In this document: positions 19,126-27,265 of the stretch, piece by piece | How the letters are laid out: each line of letters starts with the position of its first letter | Position numbering within the stretch: position 1 is the first letter of the stretch | Origin: JACDAL01 sp963849115 | GTDB taxonomy: Bacteria; Actinomycetota; CADDZG01; WHSQ01 | Assembly: GCA_963849115.1 (NCBI GenBank) | Contig: CAWKGK010000009.1 | Span: 868,001 to 932,000 of the forward strand | Length of the DNA: 64,000 nucleotides | Direction: 5' to 3' | Notes under the pieces: model-generated | What the model was told of the DNA's origin: nothing | The model's database searches: none | What the model saw: the letters and a program-made list of their open reading frames with translations, nothing else | Made by a program: the position numbers and the translations under genes

Positions 19126-19376
19126 CCGCCGAGCTTCCCCTGGTCGATTTTGACTCCTATGACGTGGCCTGCTCGCTGATCGATGGATGCCTGGTCTGCG
19201 GTGACGTCGCCGTACCGGTGGTAGTGGTGGAGTCCGGCGCACCGGATGCCTTGTGTGAGGACGCTCATGGCCAGAGAGGCAGGATCGGGGTCGAGCTCGT
19301 GTCGCCGGTTGAAGTTGGGGACAACCTCTTGGTTCATGCCGGAGTGGCCATCTCTCGCTTGGAGGAGGGCGCATGA
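19122..19376 (+). CDS. Second, divergent HypC/HupF-like protein
   Basis: An 84-residue protein overlapping hypC and hypD by ATGA at both ends. Residues 20-80 resemble the HypC/HupF beta-barrel: CLVCGDVAVPVVVVES near the middle and VEVGDNLLVHAGVAISRLEEG at the end, the latter very like the HypC ending. It lacks the N-terminal MC, but has a C-x-x-C-x-D pattern instead (seen in some actinobacterial HupF-like proteins as I recall). It probably serves as a specialised scaffold for this hydrogenase alongside HypC; that role is inferred from position. Confidence 0.75.
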   Translation: MTAELPLVDFDSYDVACSLIDGCLVCGDVAVPVVVVESGAPDALCEDAHGQRGRIGVELVSPVEVGDNLLVHAGVAISRLEEGA

Positions 19377-20494
19377 AATACGTCGACGAGTTTCGCGACG
19401 CTGAGTTGGCTCGCGCTCTGGGCACGGAGATCGCGGCACTCGCAGAGCCGGGCCGCCATTACAAGGTAATGGAGGTCTGCGGCGGGCACACCCACACTAT
19501 CTACAAGCACGGCATCGAAGACCACCTGCCGGACGGCGTCGAGCTCGTCCACGGCCCCGGTTGCCCGGTGTGCGTCATCCCTATGGGAAGAGTGGACGAC
19601 GGCATCGACATCGCCTCGCACGACGGAGTCATATTCACGTGCTTCGGCGACATGATGCGCGTCCCGGGCGGGAGGGGAAGCCTCCTCGACGCCAAGGCCG
19701 AGGGCGCCGACGTTCGCTTCGTGTACTCGCCGCTCGACGCGCTAAAGATCGCCCGTCAAAACCCAGGCAGAGAAGTCGTCTTCTACGCGATCGGGTTCGA
19801 GACCACGGCGCCGTCCACTGCTTTGACGCTCATGCGCGCCAAGGCCGAGGGGATTCGCAACTTCTCTGTGATGTGTAATCACGTGACGATCGTGCCTCCG
19901 CTGAAGGCGCTCCTGGAGTCTCCCGACCTCAGGCTCGACGCCTTTATCGGACCGGGCCACGTCTCCACGGTGATTGGATGCCGTCCCTACGAGTTCATTC
20001 CGCGTGACTACGGACAGCCGGTAGCGGTCGCAGGCTTCGAGCCTCTCGACCTGCTGCAGTCGATCTACATGCTCATGAAGCAGCTGCAGGAAGACCGCTC
20101 GGAGGTCGAGAACCAGTACGGGCGTGTGGTGTCGTGGGAGGGCAACCAACGAGCGCTCGAGATCATGGAGGAGGTTTTCGACCTGCGCCCCTATTTCGAA
20201 TGGCGGGGGCTCGGGTTCATCTCACAGAGTGCTCTCGCGCTGTCCGAGGAATATGCCGACTGGGATGCTGAGCTGCGCTTTGACGTTCCCGGTGTGAGGG
20301 TCGCGGACCCGAAGGCATGCCAGTGCGGCGAGGTTCTCAAGGGGGTTATCAAGCCGTGGGAATGCAAGGTCTTCGGCACCGCCTGTACGCCCGAGACTCC
20401 AATTGGGACCTGCATGGTGTCCTCCGAGGGGGCATGCGCGGCCTACTACAACTTCGGACGCTTCGCCCGCTCCAAAGCCCGCTCCGGCGCTTAG
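19373..20494 (+). CDS. hypD: Hydrogenase maturation protein HypD
   Basis: A 373-residue HypD, the 4Fe-4S scaffold that with HypC assembles the Fe(CN)2CO group. Hallmarks: MEVCGGHTHTIYKHGI, GPGCPVCVIP, GFETTAPSTALT, and the C-terminal cluster Cys residues in ACQCGEVLKG, WECKVFGTACTPETPIGTCMVSSEGACAAYY. ATG overlaps the preceding stop. The stop codon TAG shares its last two bases with a 196-base repeat that separates it from hypE. Confidence 0.96.
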   Translation: MKYVDEFRDAELARALGTEIAALAEPGRHYKVMEVCGGHTHTIYKHGIEDHLPDGVELVHGPGCPVCVIPMGRVDDGIDIASHDGVIFTCFGDMMRVPGGRGSLLDAKAEGADVRFVYSPLDALKIARQNPGREVVFYAIGFETTAPSTALTLMRAKAEGIRNFSVMCNHVTIVPPLKALLESPDLRLDAFIGPGHVSTVIGCRPYEFIPRDYGQPVAVAGFEPLDLLQSIYMLMKQLQEDRSEVENQYGRVVSWEGNQRALEIMEEVFDLRPYFEWRGLGFISQSALALSEEYADWDAELRFDVPGVRVADPKACQCGEVLKGVIKPWECKVFGTACTPETPIGTCMVSSEGACAAYYNFGRFARSKARSGA

Positions 20495-20688
20495 TGCACC
20501 TCCCCATCAATACGGTGGCGTTCGAACGCCCCTGCATCGCCGCTCGCGGCGTTCCACGGCTCCGCCGAGGTCGGAATTGGGATTCAATCTGTCGCTCACG
20601 TACCTTCCAGGTACGCTCACTCCTCGCGCCTGGCGATCGGGGCGCAGTGGCGCTCTCGGCGCGCACCGTATTTCCGGTGCGGAGCACT
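20493..20688. repeat. Dispersed repeat, copy A (MITE-like), between hypD and hypE
   Basis: About 196 bases nearly identical in most blocks to 62188-62378. It opens AGTGCACCTCCCCAT and closes CGGTGCGGAGCACT; the ends form an imperfect inverted repeat (10 of 13 positions). Internal hairpins include GCACCG/CGGTGC near the right end and GTACC/GGTAC in the middle. Both strands have short open frames that translate alike in both copies, but without ribosome sites or family resemblance. It splits the hyp operon, adding a structured spacer before hypE. Confidence 0.85.
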
Positions 20689-20739
20689 TAGTGGAAGGTC
20701 GCGCAGAGAGCGGGCTCAGCTCCCCGGCTGGGGGGCCAG

Positions 20740-21816
20740 GTGGCTGATCTCGAAGAGGAGGTCCTCGCTCGGATCGAGCGCCAGCGCAAACTGCACCCTC
20801 GCTTTCGAGACGACCGGATAACAATGGCGCACGGCGCCGGCGGCAAGGCCACCCACACGCTGGTGGCAGGCCTGTTCGCGCCGGCGTTCTCCAACGACGC
20901 GTTGTCCGAGCTGAGCGACGCCGCGCGCCTGGAGATCGACGGTGCCCTCCTTGCTATGACGACGGACGCATTCGTTGTGAAGCCGCTGCAATTTCCCGGC
21001 GGCTCGATCGGCGAGCTCGCGATCAACGGCACGGTGAACGACCTCGCCGTGTCCGGGGCGGTTCCGATCGCGGTGGCCGTCGCTCTGGTGATCGAAGAAG
21101 GGCTCGGCTCGGACATCCTCCGGGCAGAGGTGAAGGCGATGGCTACGGCCGCCGAGGGAGCCGGGGTAGACATCGTCGCCGGGGACACAAAGGTCGTGGA
21201 GCGCACCAAGGCCGACGGTATGTACATTGCGACAACCGGGATTGGACGGCGCGACACCCGTGTCGAGCTGTCCGACCGTTCGATTCGGGCCGGGGACCGG
21301 GTCTTGTGCTCCGGGTTTGTGGGCGACCACGGCACCGCCATCATGTTGGCTCGCGGCGAGCTGGAGCTGGACGCCGATGTGACCTCCGACACGCAGTCCG
21401 TATGGCCGGCGGCTGAGGCGCTCATCGGGGCCGCCGGAGAGGGTCTTCGAGTCATGCGCGACCCCACCCGTGGGGGTGTCGCCACGGTTCTGAATGAACT
21501 TGCGCTCGGCGCCGACCTGGGAGTGGTGGTGGATGAAGCCGCGGTACCCGTCCGCCCTGCCGTGCACGGCGCCTGCGAGATCCTGGGAATCGACCCTATG
21601 TACGTCGCCAACGAAGGCAAGCTGTTGGCGGTGGTCGCCCCGGAGAAGGCGGAGGCCTCGCTGGCTGCGCTTCGTTCGGTCCCGGAGGGGAGAGACGCCG
21701 TGCTGATCGGCGAGGTCGCCCCGCAGCCCGAGGGGATGGTCCTGGTCCGGACCGCATTCGGCGGCACGAGGATCATGGACATGCTCATAGGAGATCCGCT
21801 CCCGAGGATTTGCTAG
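20740..21816 (+). CDS. hypE: Hydrogenase maturation protein HypE
   Basis: A 358-residue HypE of the AIR-synthase fold. It dehydrates the thiocarbamate on its C-terminal Cys to thiocyanate, giving CN to HypC-HypD. Motifs: MAHGAGGKATHTLV, TTDAFVVKPLQFPGGSIGELA, NDLAVSGAVP, RDPTRGGVATVLNE, and the obligatory C-terminus PRIC with the terminal Cys. The GTG at 20740 follows GGGGG. It lies just past repeat copy A. Confidence 0.96.
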   Translation: MADLEEEVLARIERQRKLHPRFRDDRITMAHGAGGKATHTLVAGLFAPAFSNDALSELSDAARLEIDGALLAMTTDAFVVKPLQFPGGSIGELAINGTVNDLAVSGAVPIAVAVALVIEEGLGSDILRAEVKAMATAAEGAGVDIVAGDTKVVERTKADGMYIATTGIGRRDTRVELSDRSIRAGDRVLCSGFVGDHGTAIMLARGELELDADVTSDTQSVWPAAEALIGAAGEGLRVMRDPTRGGVATVLNELALGADLGVVVDEAAVPVRPAVHGACEILGIDPMYVANEGKLLAVVAPEKAEASLAALRSVPEGRDAVLIGEVAPQPEGMVLVRTAFGGTRIMDMLIGDPLPRIC

Positions 21817-23177
21817 TGACCGACCTTGAGGACGAAAACGAACGCCGTGGGAGCGTTTTGTCCACCAGCAGCCTGGACGGGTCAGTCCGGCCGGTGGCTG
21901 GAGCGACGATGGTAGAGGGGGTCGATCAAGCCGGACCTCGCCAGGCCCAGGAGTGGGTGCTCTCCGCCTACGAGCGCAGGGAGAAGCTGGTGCGGGCTTT
22001 CTTCGACACCCACTCAGAGCGGCTGGCTCAGCTGTGTCATGTGATGGCCCGCCGGTTCATTCGCGGAGGACGCCTGCTTTCCTTCGGCGTCGGGGCGGCG
22101 GCGACCGACGCCCAGCACGTTTCGGTCGAGTTCGTCCATCCGGTCATAGTCGGCAAGAGGGCGCTGCCTGCGATCGCCCTGCCTAACGATCTGCCCACCT
22201 CCCTGGGACTGGCGACGGCCGACCCCCGCGGTTTTCTCGCTGCTCAGCTCGAGGTTATCGGCGGCAGCGAAGACATCGCTTTGGGGATGGTGCACTCGCC
22301 CACCGACCCCGGGCTTCCTGCAGTCTCGTGTGCGCTCGAGAGCGCAGGCTCGCAAGGGATGCTGACGATATTTCTGGGGGCCGAAGGCGCCGCCCAGGCG
22401 GACTATGTCTTCCAGGTTTCGGATCAGGATCCCTTCGTGGTGCAGGAGGTCCACGAGACGCTCTATCACGTCCTCTGGGAGTTGGTGCATGTCTTCTTCG
22501 AGCACAAGGGCCTGCTCGAGGACCGCCCGCGTGGCTCGGCTCAGGGCACAGGGAGATCGAGTTTCCTGTACCCGTTCTTGGCCGAAGCCGAGGCCGACTT
22601 GGAGACGGTCTCAAGGGAGGTTGCGGAGTCGATCCGAAAGAAGGCCACCGACGTCATCACCATGCGAGCCGCCTCACACGATGGCGCCGCGCTGGCCGAG
22701 ACCGCGGGTGTGATCGCCGAGCGGGTTCGGCTCGGCGGAAAGCTGCTCGTGTTCGGCAACGGGGGATCCGCGACCGATGCTCAAGACCTCACCGTGGACC
22801 TCGTTGCGCCCCCCCTCGGCCTGCGGCCGGTTCCGGCGCTGTCGCTCACCAACGACTCCGCAGTCATCACTGCGGTCTCCAACGACGTCGGCTTCGAGAA
22901 CGCCTTCGCTCGTCAGGTCATCGCCTATGGTCGAGCGGGGGATGTGGCGGTGGCGATCTCGACGAGTGGGGGATCGCGCAACGTCCTGGCCGCGATCCAG
23001 GAGGCTCGCCGGCGTGGCCTCCTGACGGTGGGCCTGGCCGGATATGGCGGGGGACGGATGGCGGAGCTGTGCGAAAGGGCGCATGTGGTCGAGGCCGACT
23101 ACATTCCTCGCATCCAGGAAGCACAGGCGAGCCAGTATCACTGTTTGCGCCTGCTGCTGGGGGAGATGCTCGCCTGA
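21816..23177 (+). CDS. Tandem SIS-domain (GmhA-like) protein in hydrogenase locus
   Basis: About 453 residues with two SIS sugar-isomerase/binding domains, each resembling phosphoheptose isomerase GmhA. The first (about 40-215) has LLSFGVGAAATDAQHVSVEFVHP; the second (about 260-450) has LLVFGNGGSATDAQDLTVDL and ISTSGGSRNVLAAIQEA. The first copy lacks the GNGGS signature and may be structural. GTG at 21816 overlaps the hypE stop; a TTG lies two codons earlier. SIS-domain genes have been noted near group 1h hydrogenase clusters, as I recall, but their role is unknown. No other heptose genes occur here, so a hydrogenase-related task is likelier than lipopolysaccharide synthesis. Confidence 0.85.
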   Translation: MTDLEDENERRGSVLSTSSLDGSVRPVAGATMVEGVDQAGPRQAQEWVLSAYERREKLVRAFFDTHSERLAQLCHVMARRFIRGGRLLSFGVGAAATDAQHVSVEFVHPVIVGKRALPAIALPNDLPTSLGLATADPRGFLAAQLEVIGGSEDIALGMVHSPTDPGLPAVSCALESAGSQGMLTIFLGAEGAAQADYVFQVSDQDPFVVQEVHETLYHVLWELVHVFFEHKGLLEDRPRGSAQGTGRSSFLYPFLAEAEADLETVSREVAESIRKKATDVITMRAASHDGAALAETAGVIAERVRLGGKLLVFGNGGSATDAQDLTVDLVAPPLGLRPVPALSLTNDSAVITAVSNDVGFENAFARQVIAYGRAGDVAVAISTSGGSRNVLAAIQEARRRGLLTVGLAGYGGGRMAELCERAHVVEADYIPRIQEAQASQYHCLRLLLGEMLA

Positions 23178-23204
23178 TTAGACGGTGTACATATCGCTCC
23201 GATG

Positions 23205-23257
23205 TTAGGTATGCCTAACCAAGAGTCCGTGCACCCAATCAGTCGAGGGCATATAGT
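23205..23257 (+). promoter_or_regulatory. Iron-box (DtxR/IdeR-like) and -10 upstream of hydrogenase subunits
   Basis: TTAGGTATGCCTAACC at 23205-23220 matches the first 16 positions of the DtxR/IdeR consensus TWAGGTWAGSCTWACCTWA at 15 of 16; the full 19-mer matches at 16. It contains the inverted repeat GTTAGG-N4-CCTAAC. A plausible -10, TATAGT, lies at 23252-23257, which places the box near the -35 position where a bound regulator would block transcription. The small-subunit start is about 175 bases further on. Confidence 0.55.
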
Positions 23258-23432
23258 GTGCGCCGTAGACAGCCGAGTCTAGGGGGCTATGACCGTGGGC
23301 GTTTGCAGGGAGATGTGCAACGATGCGGATGCCGACCACCCCGCCCCTCGGCTCCGCTTTTCACACCTTCCCAATCTCGACTTCTCAAGCGATACGCGTT
23401 CATACGGCCGGCCGGTGACGAGAGGAGCTGCT

Positions 23433-24551
23433 GTGGCGACGGGAGTTGAGTTCGTTCCCAATCAGCATCAAACCGAGCAAGTAACAGCTCATGTCATTTG
23501 GATGACGACGGGACTGAGCTGCGACGGTGATTCCGTTGCCATGACGTCGGCAACCAACCCGCGGCTCGAGGACATCATCCAGGGAGTCATCCCGGGCATG
23601 CCGAGGGTGGTTATCCACAACCCGGTCCTCGCCTACGAGAACGGCGCCGACTTCATGCAGGCGTGGTACGACGCCGAGGCAGGCAAGCTCGATCCCTTCG
23701 TGCTCGTGGTCGAAGGCTCGATCCCAAATGAGGATCTCAGCGGCGAAGGACATTGGGCCGCCATCGGCAGCGATCCCACCACCGGCCAGCCCATCACCAC
23801 GAACGAGTGGGTGGATCGCCTGGCGCCCAAGGCGGCCGCGGTAGTAGCCGTCGGCACGTGTGCGACCTACGGCGGCATCCCGGCGATGAAGAACAATCCG
23901 ACCGGTGCCATGGGATTACCCGACTACCTCGGCTGGAAGTGGAAGTCCGCGGGAGGGTTCCCCATCGTCTGCATCCCCGGTTGTCCGGCTCAGCCCGATA
24001 ACACGACCGAGACTCTTCTCTACCTCGTCCTCATGCTCGGCGGGTTGGCGGCGCCCATTCCGCTCGACGACGCACTGCGGCCGACGTGGCTGTTCGGACG
24101 CACTGCTCACGAAAACTGCAACCGCGCTGCCTTCTACGAGCATGGCGATTTCGCTACCGAGTACGGCTCAGACTATCGCTGCCTGGTGAAGCTTGGCTGT
24201 GAGGGCCCGGTCGTGAAGTGCAACGTTCCGCTGAGAGGGTGGGTGAACGGGATTGGTGGCTGCCCCAATGTGGGTGGAATCTGCATGGCCTGCACCATGC
24301 CCGGCTTCCCGGACAAGTACATGCCGTTTATGGATGAGGCGAAGAAGGCGAAGGCGTCGGAGATTCCGGCGCGTTTCACTTACGGTCCGATTTACAAGTT
24401 CCTCCGCAACTGGGAGATCAAGCGCATAACGGGGACAAGGAACCGGCCTGGCGGCGCCGAAGCAGGACGCTCGAGACGGGCTATGAGCCGCGTCACTACG
24501 CTCGAGCGGGCAGATAGTCGGAGACGGACGGCGAGCCAAGGGAGCGGATGA
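23433..24551 (+). CDS. hhyS: Group 1h [NiFe]-hydrogenase small subunit
   Basis: About 372 residues carrying the electron-relay iron-sulfur clusters. The proximal motif is GLSCDGDSVA, so the usual C-x-x-C is C-x-x-D: the three-Cys-one-Asp coordination described for oxygen-insensitive group 1h (group 5) enzymes. Other ligands: VGTCATYGG, CIPGCPAQPDN, the distal His/Cys in TAHENCNR, KLGCEGPVVKCNVP and GGCPNVGGICMACTMPGF. There is no Tat signal, as in cytoplasmic group 1h enzymes. The GTG at 23433 has a GAGAGGAGC site; an upstream ATG at 23289 would add a tail unlike known homologues. The C-terminal 40 residues are basic and divergent. The stop abuts the large-subunit ATG. Confidence 0.93.
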   Translation: MATGVEFVPNQHQTEQVTAHVIWMTTGLSCDGDSVAMTSATNPRLEDIIQGVIPGMPRVVIHNPVLAYENGADFMQAWYDAEAGKLDPFVLVVEGSIPNEDLSGEGHWAAIGSDPTTGQPITTNEWVDRLAPKAAAVVAVGTCATYGGIPAMKNNPTGAMGLPDYLGWKWKSAGGFPIVCIPGCPAQPDNTTETLLYLVLMLGGLAAPIPLDDALRPTWLFGRTAHENCNRAAFYEHGDFATEYGSDYRCLVKLGCEGPVVKCNVPLRGWVNGIGGCPNVGGICMACTMPGFPDKYMPFMDEAKKAKASEIPARFTYGPIYKFLRNWEIKRITGTRNRPGGAEAGRSRRAMSRVTTLERADSRRRTASQGSG

Positions 24552-26336
24552 ATGGCGATTAGGGAAAAACCCCCCACCGATAAGGAAGTGATCGTCAAGG
24601 AGATGTCCTGGGATCCGATCACTCGGATCGTGGGGAGCCTTGGGATCCATGCCGAGATCGATTTCACCAACAAGGAAGTCTTGAGGGCTTATAGCACCTC
24701 GATGGTCTTCCGGGGCTTCGACATCTTCATGAAGGGTATCGACCCGCGCGATGCGCATTTCATCACCAGCCGCATCTGCGGCATCTGCGGCGACAACCAC
24801 TGCACCTGCTCGTGCCTCAACCAGAACATGGCCTATGGGGTGAAGCCGCCGCCGCTCGGAGACTACGCGTTCAACCTGGCCGAGTCCGCAGACTTCATGT
24901 TCGACCATGCGATCTTCAACGACTGCATGGCTAACGTCGACTTCTGCGAGCAGATGGTCAAGGAGACGAACCCTAAGGTTCTTGCCAAAGCCGAAAAGAC
25001 GCCGGCCGAACACTCCAATATCCATGGGTTCCGCACGGTCGCCGACATCATGCGGGCACTGAACCCGTTCACCGGTGCGTTCTATCTGGAGACGCTCGAG
25101 GTCGCCCGCTATACACGCGAGAAATGTACTGCCTGTTCGGTGGCAGGCACACCCACCCCTCGACGATCATGCCCGGAGGATGCTCGGCCGATATCACACA
25201 CCAGACGCTGACCGATTACTACGTCAGGCTTGATGCGGTTCCTGGAGTACTGCAAGCGGACCATCCCCATGCACGACGACCTTTACGACTTCTTCTACGA
25301 GGCGCTTCCCGGCTACGAGAAGGTGGGATACCGCCGCACCGACCTGGTGTGCTGGGGCTGTTTCGACGATCCCGACTACGTCGATTACAGCTACCGGAAC
25401 ATGACCGAGTGGGGACGCAAGCGTTACGTCACGCCCGGAGTGGTCATCGACGGCGAGCTGATCTCGACCGACCTGGTCGAGATCAACCTGATGATCCGGA
25501 TTCTGCTCGGCAGCTCCTATTTCGAGGATTGGCAGAACGAGGAAACCTTCGTCACTCACGACCCTCTGGGAAACCCGGTCGACAAGCACCACCCGTGGAA
25601 CAAGACGACGATCCCCAAGCCGCAGAAGCGCGACTTCCTCGACAAGTACAGCTGGGTGACGTCGCCTCGGATCTACGACAAGCGCACCGATACCTATGTC
25701 GCCTGCGACACCGGCGGTGGCCCGTTCGCACGCCAGTGGGTCACGGCGAAGGCCGGACTTGTCGACCTGGGCTACCTCAAGGCGACGGGGAATTCGATCC
25801 AGATGTCGCTGCCGAGGACCGCGACCATGCCCGAGATGGACTTCGAGTGGAAGATTCCCAAGTGGTCGAACGCAATCGAGCGCGACCGCGCCCGGACCTA
25901 TCACGAGGCGTACTCGGCGCTCGTCGGGCTCCACTGCCTCAACAAGGCGCGCGAGGAGATCAAGGCCGGCAGAACCAAGAGCTGGAGTCACTTCGAGGTT
26001 CCGGACGAGGCTCTGAGCGTGGGCTTCCACGAAGCGGCCCGCGGTGTCCTGTCGCATCACATGGTGATTCGCGACGGAAAGATCGCCAACTACCAGCCCT
26101 TCCCACCGACGCCCTGGAATGCCAGCGTACGCGACATCCACGACACGCCCGGACCATATGAGGACGCGTGTCAGAACACGCCGATCTTCGAAGAGAACGG
26201 TCCCGATAACTTCAAGGGCATCGACCTCATGCGGGCGGTACGCAGCTTCGATCCCTGTCTGCCGTGCGGGGTACACATGTACACGGGGAAGGGCCGGATG
26301 AAGAAAGTGATGCACACGCCCACCGGGCTGTGCTAA
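24552..26336 (+). CDS. hhyL: Group 1h [NiFe]-hydrogenase large subunit, two compensating frame breaks
   Basis: The catalytic subunit. N-terminal nickel ligands are in SRICGICGDNHC and the C-terminal pair in FDPCLPCGVH; the residues after that His (about 19, ending PTGLC) are the extension removed by the endopeptidase. As sequenced the frame stops at TGA 25209-25211. The sequence between about 25124 and 25229 is coding in another frame (MYCLFGGRHTHPSTIMPGG), and frame one resumes at LMRFLEYCKR. One base missing near 25123 (AAG ATG read as AAATG) and one extra near 25230 would explain this. Corrected length is about 594 residues, normal for HhyL. Sequencing error is likely; otherwise the hydrogenase is dead. 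Confidence 0.9.
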
Positions 26337-26343
26337 GAGCAGG

Positions 26344-27265
26344 GTGACCACCACCGAGGCTATCGACGAGCCGGGCACTGCGCCCGGCTCGTCTGGACAT
26401 CAACCGGAAGACCTGGTCGAGCGAGTCCAGGAGTTGCTGGCGCGCCTCGGCACCATCGAGGACATGCGCGCAGGAAGCATTGGCGAGGAGCTCGTCAGGA
26501 CGCTGATGGAGCTCTACGGCGAGGGACTCGAGAGGATCATGTCGGCGCTGGACGCGTCGGGCGAGCGCGGACGCGAGATCCGTGACGCTCTGGTGGCGGA
26601 CGGGATCGTAGGGAGCCTGTTGTTGATTCACGGGCTTTATCCCGTCGACCTCGAAGAACGGGTCCTAGAGGCGCTCGAGCAGGTGCGGCCCTATCTCGCG
26701 TCCCACGGCGGTGACGTCGAGTTCCTCGGTCTGAGCGGTGACGTGGCGCGTCTGCGGCTCACCGGGAGTTGCGACGGATGCCCGGCGTCCGCTTCGACCT
26801 TGGAGCTGGCGATAAAGCAGTCCCTCGAGGAGGTGGCGCCGGATCTTTTGGGCATCGAGGTGGAAGGCATCGCCGACGCCGCACCCAAGCCCGTGGGCCT
26901 CGGCGCTCCATTGCCGTTGCTCAATGGGAAGCGATGCGCAGTCCGCCGGACCTTCCTGGGTGGAGCTCGAGGGAACCTCGGGCCTGGGCTCTGGGGGGAT
27001 GACCTCGCTGCTCGTTCGGGCATGCGTCTGCTGATCGCAAACGTGGGCGGCACGCTGCTGGCCTATAGGGACTCCTGCGCCGCCTGCCGGACGCCCCTGA
27101 GCAAGGGTTCTCTGTCCGACGGCATAGTGACTTGTCTTTCGTGTGAGCGCCGTTTCGAGCTGCCGACTGGCGGGTCGGGTTGTCGGTGGCGACGAGCCTC
27201 TGCAACTCGCACCCGTGCCACTGCTTGCGCAGGATGGAGCCGTGAGGGTGGCAGTGCCCGCGTGA
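26344..27265 (+). CDS. NifU-like plus Rieske-like electron carrier of the hydrogenase (frame break)
   Basis: About 306 residues after correction. A NifU C-terminal domain (about 115-180) has YLASHGGDVEFLG and GSCDGCPASASTLELAI with the C-x-x-C iron-sulfur motif. A Rieske-like domain (about 225-300) has DSCAACRTPL and VTCLSCERRFELP: four Cys where a Rieske has two Cys and two His. After ELPT the frame runs wrong; skipping one G near 27170 restores VVGGDEPLQLAPVPLL and a TGA at 27263-27265 that overlaps the GTG of the next gene. As sequenced it is fused to DUF5947. Position and domains fit the HhyE-type electron-transfer protein of mycobacterial hydrogenases, taking electrons to the respiratory chain. 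Confidence 0.8.

Noticed and set aside
20317..20691. ORFs within repeat copy A whose translation matches copy B
   Set aside because: The similarity follows from the DNA repeat itself; frames occur on both strands without start signals, so a protein is unlikely.
25209..25211. In-frame TGA in the hydrogenase large subunit as a possible selenocysteine codon
   Set aside because: The 36 codons around it are coding in another frame, so the TGA is a by-product of the two indels; Sec in hydrogenases replaces a C-terminal Cys, not a residue here.
25124..26161. 345-codon frame inside the large-subunit gene
   Set aside because: Only its first 36 codons are real hydrogenase sequence; the rest is a shifted-frame shadow.
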